The translations under genes and the position numbers were made by a program. A stretch of DNA of 64,000 bases from Brachypterus glaber. Its lineage: Eukaryota; Arthropoda; Insecta; Coleoptera; Kateretidae. Positions 1 through 12,485 of the stretch are shown piece after piece. The notes beneath the pieces were generated by a model. The model was not told where the DNA came from, searched no databases, and saw only the letters and a list, made by a program, of their open reading frames with translations. The stretch is from NCBI GenBank assembly GCA_958510825.1, contig OY294048.1, forward strand, positions 29,539,026-29,603,025. Reading direction: 5' to 3'. The stretch's first letter is position 1. Each line of letters begins with the position of its first letter.

Positions 1-23
1 AATAATAACCGAACTATTACATA

Positions 24-726
24 CAGGGTGATCAATAACTGGCATGCCAAAATTTAAGAGGTGATTCTAAATCCAAAAATATAAAAAATGTTCCTATAAA
101 GGTTGGTCCGGAAATTAGCCCTCAGGGAGCTACAGCTCTTAAAAATTGTAATAAAAATAAGGTTTTTAACTCTGGTACCCTTTAAGCTAGAGCGACGAGC
201 TTTTGCATGTATAATATATGTAATAATAAGGGCAATAAGCTTATAATAATTTATTTTTTTGAATTTATCCAAAGGCGTGTCTAGACGGACAAAATATGTG
301 AGGCTTAACACATTTTTGTAGTTTTTTTGGATTTTTTGTAAAAAATATAGATTTCTTGAGTAAATACATAAAAACTGTCTTATAGTGTAACACTGTAGAA
401 ACAATCGTTTTCAAAAATAATTCAATTAAGAGGAAGTAACATTTTGTGCCACCAAAAATGTTACTTTTTAAAAGGCTATTACTCCTTAAATATTAAATTT
501 AGGTGTTTTGGGGAAGAATACTTTTTTGCACAGTTTTAAATAAAGAATCACCCTGCAGCATTAAAATTTTACTGATGTTCTTATTTGTTCCTCATTCAAT
601 ATGTCATCTGCGAAGGGCCGTAGCTCGCTAAGGGCTCATTTCCGGACCACCCTTTATAGAATTTTTTTTCATATTTTTGGATGTAAAATCTCTTAAATTT
701 TTGCATAGCGGTTACTGATCAGCCTG
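24..726. mobile_element. TA-flanked palindromic MITE, CAGGGTG family, copy 1
   Basis: The left end reads TA then CAGGGTGATCAATAACTGGC. The right end is its imperfect inverse, ending AGCCTG then TA. Both arms carry the family core: a GTTCCTATAAAGGTTGGTCC block, then GGGAGCTAC, then a GGTTTTTA..GGTACCCTTTAA block. No open frame is convincing. The TA duplication and terminal inverted repeats point to a non-autonomous Tc1/mariner-type element. Compared with the 37072-37802 copy it is inserted in the opposite orientation. Confidence 0.8.
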
Positions 727-797
727 TATGTTACTGTTGAATATATATTTAAAAATAGCCGTCTAAAAAGCCTTTTATTGGCAATTTTATAGATATA

Positions 798-1222
798 CAC
801 GGAAAAAAAAAATTATAGCTAGGAGCGCTATAACACACATACCAAGCAAATTATAATCGCTTATTATATAAATACAAGGCTTTCTCTTACAATTATGGCA
901 GTCAGTGTAAAAATTTATATGAAATACTTTAATTGTTTAGTGAATAATAAAATATAACAAATAGTATGGCATTTATAGCTTAAATAGATTTAATTATTGT
1001 CCGTGCTAATAATTTTTATAATATAATAAAATTTCTGTAAATTTATAATAGTGCCTGTAATAAATATAATCGTGTCTGTAATATATATAATCGTTTCCAA
1101 TTTATTTTTAACATTATTAGTTATTGTGTCCCTTATAATCTATAGCTTAAATCACTATAATTTTCCACTGTTACCAAATATCTTATAATGTATAGCGCAG
1201 AGCCCACTAATTTCTTTCCGTG
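798..1222. mobile_element. small foldback element, CACGGAAA ends
   Basis: Begins CACGGAAAA and ends TTTCCGTG with TA on both outer sides. The arms pair further through a TATAGC-GCTATA block close to each end (about 815-835 and 1188-1205). The interior is AT-rich with several TATAATC-type direct motifs and no open frame. It is probably a MITE; the superfamily is not determinable. Confidence 0.5.
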
Positions 1223-1784
1223 TAGTGAACAACTAGATCATTAAATGGTTTTTCATTTTCCTGCATTCTATCATGTACATTATTTCTTTGGTTTTCACTT
1301 AATTATGACTTGTCAACTGAAGGATGTCCTTTTTAGGATAAATTTATTTATTCTAATTAAATATAATTATAATTATCATTTATAACTAGATATATAACGT
1401 TGACTAGTCTGATAATAAGTATGATTATTTCAGCAATCTTAATTGGCAACCTGCAAATAACTGGTTTTATACTTAATAAATTTAAAATTTATGCGGAATA
1501 TTGTAACTACTAAATTATTTTCTTTAGTAAAAACAAATAAATATTTTTTTTAATAAAATTAATTATACTTCCTTATAAGTAAGAATTCTAAATTATACAG
1601 GGTCGACGAAGTCGACGCAGTCGATATATAGTAAGGTATCCAGAAAAACTTAAAAAAAAGTTGTATGGTTTTAAAAAATACACATTCTAAAAATATTTTA
1701 AAATATACAGGATGGTCCTCCTCGGGTGGGTAACATCTGACAATTTTTTTTAAAATGGAATAGTATATTTTAAATTATGTCATC
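1223..1784. other. AT-rich stretch without a gene
   Basis: Very AT-rich. It holds two isolated terminus-like motifs, TA-CAGGGTCGACG near 1600 and TA-CAGGATGG near 1706, without matching partners. They look like relics of CAGGGTG-type elements. Nothing else seen. Confidence 0.5.
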
Positions 1785-3090
1785 TTACTTGTCATAAAAA
1801 TACCTTTATTTTAATATGATATTATATGGTCTATTGTTTATATGTAACACTTTATGTCCATCTCCGGTAGTTTATGAGTTATCCAAGTTTTTAGCGAAAA
1901 ATTAGCAAATTCAATTACCTCTAAAAAATTTAATTTCTCCTTGATTTTTTAAATTGGCGAAAAGTTGTTTTGAGATTTACGCAATACTACTCAACCAAAT
2001 TATCCTAATCCGATACAGACCCCAAACTTTATACAAATCTTACAAATTAAAAATAGCCAAATCTTACAAATTTAAAATAGCCATAACTCATTTTTTTTAA
2101 TGGCACCCTTTAGTTTTTTAAATAGAGAATAAAATTTTCTTTAAAATGAATATAAGATAAATTTTTCGAGTTATTTGCAAATCATTGTGATAAGTTATAG
2201 TAAAATAATGGCAGAGGCTTATTCTTACCCTGTTATTTTGGATTTATTTGCTATTTTAAGTGAAAATTATTAAATAATTAGTAGAACCTGCAGAAAATTT
2301 GATACAAAATATCCTGATTTACGAAGACTGTCATGTAAAAAAATTTAAAAGAATTCACACAATTTTTTTCCAATTTGGGAAAGAAAACACAGTGAAATCT
2401 CTCACAGGATCAATTAGAAACAACGAAGATAATATTCAATGTTTTGGGTTACTTTTATGCTCATCCACATGGCTAAATTCCTGAAAAAAAAGTACAGGCC
2501 ATAAAACCTTACGATTTTCAAAAATATTTTACCTAACATCAAAAGGGACTTTACTTTTAAGGTTAATATTAATGGTCCCTTAGGTAAATACCTAAATACA
2601 AATCCATTCATTTTAGTGGCCTAATTGATTAACAAGTATAACAAATTTTAACAAAAATGGGGCTTTTTCACAATAATTTGCAAATTACTCGAAAACGGTT
2701 AACGTTAGGTATAGGGTATAATTTTAAAGAAAATTTATTTCTCTATTTAAGTAAATAAAAAAATATATAGGGTACCATTTAAAAAAAATGAGTTATGGCT
2801 ATTTTAAATTTGTTAGATTTGACCTGCTTTATAAGACACCCTGTATAAATTTTGGGTTCTGTTTTGGCTTAGTATAATTCGGTATTATTGAATAAACTAC
2901 AAAACAACTTTTCTCCAATTTAAAGAATCAAGGAGAAATTATTTTTTTTAGGGGTGCTTGAATTTGCTTATTTTTTGCTAAAAACTTGAATAACTCAAAA
3001 ACTAGCAGATATAGAAATAAAGTGTTAACAAAATAAAGAAAAATTAATGCGAATTTTAAAAATTAAAAAATATATAGGGTGTTCCATTTA
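1785..3090. repeat. large inverted repeat (foldback), arms about 330-400 bp
   Basis: The left arm (about 1790-2195) reappears inverted at about 2665-3060. Examples are the AATTTCTCCTTGATT block against its inverse near 2925, and the GAGTTATGGCTATTTTAAA blocks near 2090 and 2795. The right arm is interrupted by a CACCCTGTATA-type terminus near 2840. The short open frames here lie across the arms and have no coding character. It is probably an old palindromic DNA transposon with a small insertion. Confidence 0.65.
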
Positions 3091-3490
3091 TAAAATCAAA
3101 GTTGAGTGCCACTTCCGGTACAACCGGCACAAGCATGAAAATATTTTTAATCAATTGGCCATATTCAAAAACCCTAAAGTGCATGCAAAATATCAGATTT
3201 TTAAAATTATTGGATCTCCATAAACTTTTAATAGGCCACTTCCGTGAATAACCCTGTGTATATAAACTTTTCTACTAATTTGCTTCTTAGGACAACAAAT
3301 TACAAGAAAATGGACAAAATTTTAACCAATTGGGAGAGAATATACAACCAGATCAATGTTAAATACGGAGCAAGATTTTTTCCGCTTGCTGCAACCATCG
3401 GTCTGGTAAGGACAACAAGAAAAATTGCTGTGCCACCACTTAAAATCTAAGTTTTGTTTCTGGTAGGTTCAGCAAGTTGTGTTTTTACCC
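3091..3490. other. non-coding flank with short dispersed motifs
   Basis: No convincing gene; the small open frame near 3244 has no recognisable domain. A motif around 3446-3465, TAAGTTTTGTTTCTGGTA, recurs at about 6928-6946, so this stretch shares an old repeat with the right flank of the 5793-6799 element. Confidence 0.4.
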
Positions 3491-3493
3491 TTA

Positions 3494-4233
3494 GGGGCTG
3501 TCCGTATATTACGTAACGCAATTTTTCAAAAAAAATTACCCTCTCCCCCCCTGTCTAACAAACTGTCACATTTACCAACACCCCCCCGCCCTCCTCCCTG
3601 TGTAACGCGTAACAATTTAAAAATTTGTATTTTTTTTCTAACATATCTTGATACAGAATTCCGCATAATGCAAGACGGTAAAAAGACAGTGTAAAAATGA
3701 TACATATTTTTTATAATAATACATATAGCACTTAATGTACTTAAACGAAAAAATCACTCAAACTTTAAAAAAATATTTATAATCAATATCACACAGAGAA
3801 AAAATACTAGGTACCTCTTTTTACACTGAGTGCCACATATAACACGTATATCGTTTATGCACAGGTACACAAAATAGTACACACATTGGTGTTCTGTGAG
3901 TACACATTCCGCGCGAAAATGTATCATCGCCGATGGTTCATCGGCAAGATCACGCAAGAACAGGGCCGTAAGATTTTTTTTTAATATCAATGTCAACAGT
4001 TTTTTTACTGATTACAGTATTATTTAAATATGCATAGTTTCGTCAATTTTTGTGTGAAAAGGGGAATTATGGGCCACTAAATAGTAATTTATGTTGAAAT
4101 AAAAATACATCTGCCAAGCTTAGGAAATAAACATTAAATTTATTAAATTCCGTTACGTAACGTTTACCTAGACCCCCCTCCCCCTGTCACAAACCCCCCC
4201 CCTAGGCGCGTTACGTAATATATGGACAGCCCC
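3494..4233. mobile_element. PIF/Harbinger-like MITE
   Basis: The terminal inverted repeats begin GGGGCTGTCC and continue through TATTACGTAACGC. The inverse at 4205-4233 ends GGACAGCCCC. Both ends are flanked by TTA (3491-3493 and 4234-4236), the 3-bp target duplication typical of PIF/Harbinger. Subterminal C-tracts (CCCCCCC) and repeated GTTACGTAAC motifs sit near both ends. There is no transposase. The CCCCTA-GGCGCG junction near 4197-4206 is the intact counterpart of the site interrupted at 21653-24945. Confidence 0.75.
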
Positions 4234-4236
4234 TTA

Positions 4237-5792
4237 CCTGCTTGCAGCAACCAGAAAAATGGGTGTTCCGTATTTCAGATCAAATTTTTTTTTAGTGTGT
4301 GTATTCAAGAATGTATTTAAAAATGCAATATTAATACATAATTATTACTGCAACCGCATCCATTGTACACGACCATTTCATACTTCTTTTTTAAAATTTT
4401 CTATTACATATTTATTTTATGTTGCCTTGTTTGGACAAACATGAAAAAATGTAGTAGGTATTATATTACAATATTCTATGGAGACGCGGAACTAAATGTA
4501 GTTTTTACCGTAAATAAATACAATACAGAAACTATACTGAAAAAATATCTAGTTGGGGAAACCAAACTAGTAGCACTGGTCCACAAATTTAAACTTTTTT
4601 TTGGGACCTAGTCTGGCTTCTGCAATTGTTGTCCTAAATCCAAATTTGCCATTAAATCGTTTTAAAGTAGTGCTGTTATCGAGATATCGATATTTTTAAA
4701 AAACTGATACAAAATTCCTTAGAAGTTGCAGATAATAAATAATTGCAACATATTTTATGCTCGAAGAATCTGGTTATTGTTTATTTGTTTCATAATAACA
4801 TAATCATTTTGAGCTAGTTATGCAAAAAGGGGTTATGCAACAAACTTTACAAAAAAATTAAAAAAATGTATTTAAAAAAAATCTAGCATTTTTATTCTAT
4901 TTAAAATGCCTTTTTCTTTATGTTTTTCTGTATTTTTATAAATAAAGGTACTTTACCCTTGAGCAAGATTCATAATTTTCGTTTGGACTTTTGGACTCCT
5001 CCGTAATATACGGAATAATTTATAATAATAATAATAAAAATCACAGAGTATAAATACTTTCCGTGAAAGACAAAAATATAAAAATAATTTCTGAAAATTA
5101 ATTTAAAACTATCTTAGAGTTACTGTTTATATTATATACTAACTTTCAACATTTTTTATAGTTTATTATTTTCTCAGAGATTAATAATAATAATAATTTT
5201 CGGCCGTTACTGTTTTGGTATTTTACTACTATTTTTAACCAAAACCTTTATCCGACATTTATGTGCAATTAATAGTAAATTGCGCACCGAGTACGCGAGC
5301 CTAGTTTTTAGATTTACGAGTCGCAGCCGAGTAGTTTTACATTTAAAAAAAAATACTACTAACAAAACAATACATACTTTAAACCGAGAACATTAATTTA
5401 TTAATTTTGAGCAGATAACACAAGTCTACATAAAATTTGTGCCTCGGATTAGTGTTCGTAATTACTATAGGTTTAGTGATATTCATACGAAAAAAAAATA
5501 ATATTTTATGTAAAAGTTTGATTTGAAGCCAGGAAACATTATTTCAAAATTTAAGAAAATCTTTGATTTTAAATATATTTGTATATTCTTTTTGTTAACT
5601 CTAACTCTTAGTTAACAAAATTATAAAAAAATACAAAATTGGTTTCGCATTTTTACCTTTTTATCGTTTAGCTGGATTCATTACGAAAAAATAGCAGTGC
5701 TTCGTGGTCTCTCGGTTCTCGCCAAATTTTTGGCACTGCACAAGCAAACTTTAAAGAGGATAAACTAAATTAAATTGTTTGATATTTACAAA
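4237..5792. other. AT-rich stretch without a gene
   Basis: Contains short AAT microsatellites near 5025 and 5187 and scattered short motifs. Open frames are short and of random composition. Nothing functional seen. Confidence 0.5.
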
Positions 5793-6799
5793 TTTAAAAA
5801 ATCTATATAAAACATTTTACTATTCCTTAAAACGACTTTTGTTTGATTAACGCAGTCGTCCCTCCGAAGTGACTGATCGATTTCGTGCTTTTTAGCACTC
5901 TTCAGAGCCACATATCGGTAGTAGGGACAACTACGAAAATCAAATCCTTTCCATATATCTCTATATGGAGTTTAAAAGTCGCTGTAAGGAAAAGCAAAAA
6001 CAGCTAGCGACATCTACTGCTAAAAGCAGAGACTGGATAAACCTATCGACAGTCCAAAAAAGAAAGCAGTTATTGGTTTCAAGAACCTATTGCACGCTGT
6101 CGATAGGGGGTAGATTAATCAATGCCACGGTGGACATTGCCGCCAATTGAATCCTAAACGCTAGGAGAGCACGAAATCGATCAGTCACTTCGGAGGGACG
6201 ACTGCGTTAATCAAACAAAAGTCGTTTTAAGGAATAGTAAAATGTTTTATATAAACTTATTGCCCTTATTAATACTAGTATACATGCAAAAGCTCGTCGC
6301 TCTAGCTTAAACGGTACCCGAGTTATTAATTAAAAACCTTATTTTTATTACAATTTTAAAGGGCCCTAGATCCCTTAGGGCTCATTTCCGGACCAACCTT
6401 TATAGGAACTTTTTTTATATTTTTGGATCTAGAATCACCTCTTAAATTTTGGCAATGTCCACCGTGGCATTGATTAATCTGCCCCCTATCGACAGCGTGC
6501 ATTAGGTTCTTGAAACCAATAACTGCTTCCTTTTTTGGACTGTCGATAGGTTTATCCAGTCTCTGCTTTTAGCAGTAGATGTCGCTAGCTGTTTTTGCTT
6601 TTCCTTACAGCGACTTTTAAACTCCATATAGAGATATATGGAAAGGATTTGATTTTCGTAGTTGTCCCTACTACCGATATGTGGCTCTGAAGAGTGCTAA
6701 AAAGCACGAAATCGATCAGTCACTTCGGAGGGACGACTGCGTTAATCAAACAAAAGTCATTTTAAGGAATAGTAAAATGTTTTATATAGATTTTTTAAA
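5793..6799. mobile_element. chimeric inverted-repeat element with an embedded MITE arm
   Basis: The terminal arms match as inverse copies: AAATCTATATAAAACATTTT at the left and its inverse near 6778-6797, continuing through a GTCGTCCCTCCGAAGTGACT block. Most of 5830-6140 is repeated inverted at 6465-6775. A third, internal copy of the terminus lies at about 6165-6250. Between about 6258 and 6465 is one arm of the CAGGGTG family, recognisable by its CGTCGCTCTAGC, TTTCCGGACCAACCTTTATA and AGAATCACCTCTTAAA blocks. No transposase is present; the short open frames are parts of the arms. Confidence 0.65.
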
Positions 6800-9188
6800 G
6801 AGGATGTGTGTATTTTTTCATTATTCAAAATATATGACAAATAAAAAAATAAAAGAACTGGTAGCTGCAACGAGAAAAACTAGTAAGGGCAACAAGATAA
6901 ACTTTTGTACTTAAAAGATACTTAAGATCTAAGTTTTGTTTCTGGTAAATAAAATTAATTAATTTAAGGAAAAATAAATATTTTTTATTTCGAAAAAAAA
7001 AAAGAAAAAATTTACTTTAGAACAAAATTCTTTTATAAGGCCATTGTAAAACTTTCAGAAAATTTCACTGCCTCGAGTGGTATTTGACTTGACTATTTTA
7101 CAAACCATCTAGCAAGAAAGAACATTGTTTAAACAAAGGTTTATTGCATATAATTTTGAATTAAGTTCAGTAGTTTTCCGATCAAACCAATCTTTTTAAA
7201 TTTTTAAAAAGCGCGCGCTAGCGACAATTGCTAAAACGAACACTGTGGTGCGAGCCGCAACTTGCGAAGTTGCTACATTTTGCATAAAACAATATAATTT
7301 TCTATAAATCAATTTTTCATCATTATTTTCTTGAAAAATAGCCTGCTCCGTAGGTCAATAATCTAATAAAACTTCAAAATTAAATTCTAAAATAAATCTG
7401 ATAACTGTGTGTTGTTTAAACTCTGGCTAAACGAAGGAGGTTCCTCCCAAAAGTTGATTTGTGGTTTTTAAGATAAATTACTGTTAAAATTTAATGTGAA
7501 AAGTGATAAAATAAGCTTATCCATTGTTTGCATTAGCTAAGAAAAATAAAAAATATGGTTTTACAATTGTTAAATTCTTTGAGAAAGGTATTTTTAAAAA
7601 TTGACTTTGATAATTTCACACGTGTAATTCGAATCTAATTGGTTAAATGTAAAAAAAAGGAGATATTGGCCTATTATAAGTTTGTAAAATAGTCAAGGTA
7701 AATTTTACAGTGGTAAAAATGAAAAATTCTTATTAAATATAATTTTTAAAAAGAAAAATGAATTGAAAGGGATATGTATCATAAATAAGCCATTATATTT
7801 CCAGAGGCGTATAAAGATACCGCAAAATTACGACGAAACCTAATATAAATAATTAATATCGCATGTCTGTTGTAAAAAAAACAGAGAATAAATTTCAAAA
7901 AATTGAAAATTATCACGTTACATATAAGTTGTCATGGTATTTTTAACTCTCATCAATAATGACCATGTTGTGATACTAAATTATAATGAATTTTCTTTAT
8001 AATATGCAAGATGAAGCATTAAAAGAATTATTCTTGGTGTTAACGGACCCGCAGACGCACATATATATTAAAGTAACCAATGATATAAAACCGTAGACAG
8101 ATTTCCCAACAAAAATCCTGTAAAAAATATATATATATTTTTTAATTTAGTGGTGTAGGATATTGTGTCAGTTTTATAAATGGTCGGTATAAATCCAAAG
8201 TAAACTAAGCGCCACTTTTTCAAAAAATTTGGTTTTTATTGCAGACCGTAGGATATCAAAATCTGCACCATGGACTACCAATAGTAAAAAAAAAATTGGG
8301 GCTTAGATCACTTTGGCTTTACACCGACCGAATATAGAACTATTTTAGCACAGGTTTTTTACTATTACGACTAGAAGAAAATGATACATGAAGGTATTAT
8401 GCTCATGCTAAGGTTTAACGTCTATTAAAAATTAAAATATTCTTTTTGTAAATTATTAACTTACCTTTTTTACATGTGTTGAAAATAAATATTTTTTATA
8501 GAATTTTTTTATGGGTCATTTAAAAATAAGTTAAAAAGTGGCCATTTTACCAACCCTCGTCATTAAAGATATCAATCTGAAAGAAAAAATAATGTCGAAC
8601 AACTCGAAATCCGCTAATCCGATTCTCAAAAATAAGGCACTGTACAAAAAAAAAATAGTTTACTATTTGATTTAATAATGCTTTGAATTGAATCGTATGA
8701 AATATTTTATACCATACCATTATAGTTATCACAAAAAGTTAACGTCAAATTTTATTAAAACTCTTATCCCTATACACAGTTTAGTTATGTTTTATTTTTT
8801 TTTTAATATTTTGTGTAAAAAAATTAAAGCCGACATAAGTTGTCTCAAACAATAAGGTCATTAGTGAAGCCGCTTCAGACTAAACTGTAAATTACCGCGA
8901 CAAGACTGTACGTATAACATTACATTCAAATACATTACGTATGACTAGGTCTTTTTCTTTAATTCTTCACCTTGTCTACAGGTTCTTAATGTCTTACACA
9001 CTTGCGCTTGAGTGGCAAATGTGTCTTCTCCAGCCATATGTTTTCAAGATGTCTAACATTTTTTAAATTGAATTTTTAGCTAAACCAATACTTTTAAGTT
9101 ATTAAAATAGCTCAAAATTTTGAATTTTGAATAATATGTATATTGTAAATTTTCGATACCTCACTTATCTGAGATTTATTTTTGAATG
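6800..9188. other. long AT-rich stretch, no gene; one weak foldback
   Basis: No coding sequence recognised. An imperfect hairpin (about 8176-8213 against 8295-8332, built on a GGTCGGTATAAA / TTTACACCGACC pairing) may be a small MITE. The region 8940-9050 has slightly higher complexity but no sustained frame. Otherwise nothing seen. Confidence 0.4.
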
Positions 9189-9419
9189 CCTATAATCTAG
9201 TATTGTAGATTATATTATAGACACTAATATACACAGTGTCCCACGTTAAAGAAATCAGTCAATTTGTGGCGTTACTACCAAATCAAAATCATTCATTAGA
9301 TTCATAGATATCAAAATGAAATTTTTACCAGTCAATGTGGACTTAATTTTTTTTGTGTTTTTCAGCTAGAGCTTGACACATGCATTTTTTTAGCATAAAA
9401 ATAATTTTAAATGCCAAAA

Positions 9420-9662
9420 CTAAAAAACATATCGCCTTGTAAATTCCAAAATATCGTATAGGGTAGTAATTTAATAATTGACTAATTTATATGAATAAGA
9501 ACTTATTCTTGTTTATATGTAATTACATATAAACTGTAATTAATAAATTTCTAAATAAATACCTTATTATTTGTTTAAAAAAGGATAATTTGTTATACCT
9601 GTCATGTGGTAATTTTTCAGATACGATGTTTCGGAATTTACAAGGTTATAGGTTTTTTTTTC
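9420..9662. repeat. foldback, about 40-bp arms
   Basis: The arm containing CCTTGTAAATTCCAAAATAT (about 9433) is matched by its inverse TCGGAATTTACAAGG near 9632. The loop includes a TTATATGTAATTACATATAA palindrome. Probably a decayed MITE. Confidence 0.5.
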
Positions 9663-9688
9663 TGTAATGTATTATTATTATTATTATA

Positions 9689-10370
9689 CAGGGTTATTCA
9701 GAAATAAGTTCGGGAAATTTAAGAGGTGATTCTACGTTAAAAAATAAGTTCGGGAAGTTTAAGAGGTGATTCTACGTTAAAAAATATGAAAAAAAGTTCC
9801 TATAAAGGTTGGTCCGGAAATGAGTCCTAAGGGAGCCACGACCCTCCTAAGGGTACATCTAAAAAGTAGTTTTTATTTAATATTTCTGGAACCCTATAAA
9901 CCACACTAACGAATTTTTGCACGTGCCTTAACATTGATAAAGGCTATCATTTTATGTAATTTTTATTCCGTAATTTTATCCAGGGACGTGCAAAATTGGG
10001 GGGCGATGTCACTTTTTTGCCCCAAACTTTTTTATTTGTAGATTTTTTGACATTTTCTCAATAGAATATTAATTTTTTAATTAAAAATACATAACCTAAC
10101 TGTTTTCGAGAAAATTGCAATAAAAAGGCAATTTCACGTTCTGAACATCAAAAATAAAAACTAAAAAATGCCCCAATAAAAATTTTAATACTGCGATTAA
10201 AAACTGTAAAAAAAGCTTGTAAAAATCCAGGTTCGAAAATCAGTTTTTAGAGTACTATGGCCTTTTAAAAAATAACAGTTTTTAAGGGACAGTTAAGGGA
10301 GCTTAACGCGATTTGCGGATATCTGTGTATGGGAACTTATTAGTTTCAAACCTAGAAAAATGACATCGCC
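9689..10370. mobile_element. CAGGGTT-ended MITE, only one end recognised
   Basis: TA then CAGGGTTATTCAG opens the element. The following 40 bp (AATAAGTTCGGGAA through CTACGTTAAA) is tandemly duplicated at 9703-9782. It then follows the family core (GTTCCTATAAAGGTTGGTCC, GGGAGCCACGACCC, GGAACCCT, and a GCCCCAAACTTTTTT centre near 10019). I could not find a matching right end, so it is truncated or interrupted. Confidence 0.55.
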
Positions 10371-10398
10371 CTTAACTTTTTATAAGCGTTTTACGGTG

Positions 10399-11025
10399 TA
10401 GTCGGAGAGCTGGTGGCCATTTTTATTTTATTATTTTCTGCATTTTATGTATCTCTTAAAGTACATTCAAATTAAGCTATTTTAAAATTACTAGGATTCT
10501 GCTCCGGTTTCTTTGTGTACTAGAAGTTCCAAAACTCTGGAAATGAGATACCAAAATATCTATTTTTAACTTGCCGAGTCTTATACATAACATTTATTAC
10601 ATTCAGATTAAGTAAGAACAGTCTTTAAAAAGTGCCTTTGATATATGTAATACTTAATTTTTTAAAGAAATGAAAATGTACGAAATGACATTTTGATTAA
10701 ATAAAAATTCTTTAGACTTTTAAGTGTTGACATATGTCAAACAAACTTTTTAAAGCCTTTTTTCCCCTTGACCTACTGAACAATTTTGTAAAACTGTGAA
10801 AATAGACTAATCTAAATGTAATAAATGAAATGTCTTCGATAAGTTAAAAATATATTTTTCGGGGACCCCATTTTACCACCTTTTTGGGGCTTCTAGCATA
10901 CAAAGGAACCCGATCCAGGACCTGGCCATTTGGAAATAGCTTAATTTGAATGTACTTTAAGACATATATAAAATATAGCTGTGAGAAAATAATTTAATAA
11001 AAATGGTCACCAGCTCTTTGACTAG
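10399..11025. mobile_element. palindromic MITE, about 300-bp arms
   Basis: The left arm starts near GAGCTGGTGGCCATTTTTAT. The inverse, ATAAAAATGGTCACCAGCTC, ends near 11015. The AAAGTACATTCAAATTAAGC block pairs with GCTTAATTTGAATGTACTTT near 10939. The two arms have diverged. No gene. Confidence 0.6.
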
Positions 11026-11565
11026 TGGAAGTTTCTATAGAACTTCTTAATGTTCTGCCTAAACTACGCAGTAAGCAAGGTGAGATTTTTCTGTTTAGTG
11101 TTTTATCTGATAAAATCCATAATTAAATTTTTTTGGGATGCAAACGCAACATATTTTGGGTTAAGGCTTATTATTGAGTGACGATAATCTAGTTTACGTA
11201 CCTATTAAAACTATTTAGAACGGTATTACCCATACTTAATTACTAAGTTATTGTTTAGATAATTGGCTTTTTGTAATTTTCAAAATCAAATTTACCTAAA
11301 ACTGTGAAAAAATCAGTTAACTTAATGAGTATGAAATTATTTTTCTTTTGTATTTTAATTAAATTTAATTATTTTTTTCCTGAATCTATTGTATTCGTTT
11401 GGACTTTTTACAATTTCATAGTGATTAAATTTGTTACGGATTTTTTAACAATTAACTCTTTACAGTACTCTAAATGCCCAGTTTCTATACTTGTGCTATT
11501 ATTAATTTTTATTGAAATGTTAAGTTAAAACATGTTTGTTTAACCTAGTACTATTCTACTTAATT
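11026..11565. other. AT-rich stretch without a gene
   Basis: One short T-rich frame (11304-11528) encodes only hydrophobic low-complexity residues. I do not regard it as a gene. Confidence 0.4.
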
Positions 11566-11788
11566 AAGCATCCCCTAAGTCCAGGACTTGTGAGGGCTAG
11601 TAGTAGAGGGAACCACCGGCTTATACTGACCAGTTTTTATAGGGAGTGTCCGCTTCACTTACGCCTTCGCCAAATTTCAGTTAATAATTAACTGAAAAAG
11701 TCAAATCCAGTGAGAATCGAACTCACGCTAGTTGGCTAGTAGACTTGACTTGTACAGACGCGGTAGACTACTACACCAATCCTCCCAT
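11566..11788 (-). mobile_element. tRNA-derived SINE
   Basis: On the minus strand a tRNA-like head starts GGGAGGATTGGTGTAG. It contains an A-box-like TGGTGTAGTAG and, about 45 bases on, a T-arm GTGAG-TTCGATT-CTCAC, i.e. a B box with a perfect 5-bp stem. The acceptor and anticodon stems do not fold properly, so it is not a working tRNA gene. A roughly 140-bp unrelated body follows, including a TTAATTATTAA palindrome and a CCCTCTACTACTAGCCC block. Head plus body is the layout of an RNA polymerase III SINE. The tRNA parent is not identifiable. Confidence 0.6.
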
Positions 11789-12485
11789 TAAAAGTATCAC
11801 TTTTGTTACGAGTTTGTCTTTTGTTTTATTATGGCGGGCTACAGCCCACCAAAATACTTTTGCGGTCCCTTATGGAAAATTGTCAGATAACTGACATAAC
11901 CAAATTAAAACTAATTTTACTTATTATTTTTAGTTTTTTTTGTTGAAAATATGTTTACAAGCGAATAAAAAATAGCGTATGATACACGGACTAGAAATAA
12001 TGTTTCTCGGTCGCATGCGGAGATAGTGTCGAGGTGTGAACAGAGATTCACAACCGCGTAAGACCGAGACATAATATACTATTATCTATTATCCATTAAA
12101 ATTAAACTTTTTGTATAACCGGGTGCCAACCATTTTAAGCAATTAATTGTAATCCAAATGTTATTAAAATTATAATTATTATACTCCTTGTAGCTTTACA
12201 GCAGCTCTGCTGAAGTATTATTCGTTTACTTCGGACTCCGAAAAAAAAATGAAGTGTTTGTACCAAATTGTGTTATATAAATATAAACAACTTTCGAAAT
12301 TACCGTTAGTCAGTCGGTTTATCTGTCTGCTCCGGATTTGTTTCCTTTGAATTTCGGAAACTTTTTTTTGTGTATATAACATAAAATGCTATCAAAAGTA
12401 AGAAACGAGTAACTTTTTTTTAATTTTCTTTTACAAAAAATGAGTGGGATATGTTTGTCCCAATATAAAATATTATGTTGAAAAA
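11789..12485. other. AT-rich stretch without a gene
   Basis: No open frame or repeat structure of note apart from short homopolymer runs. Confidence 0.4.

Noticed and set aside
3754..3996. 80-codon minus-strand frame
   Set aside because: Lies inside the Harbinger-like MITE; hydrophobic random composition, no start context or homology.
5830..5900. Possible hammerhead ribozyme in the conserved terminus (ACTGATCGATTTCG)
   Set aside because: The required CTGATGA and GAAA core elements and the three-stem arrangement are not present.
8940..9050. Higher-complexity stretch resembling a gene fragment
   Set aside because: No frame stays open or shows a recognisable motif in either direction.
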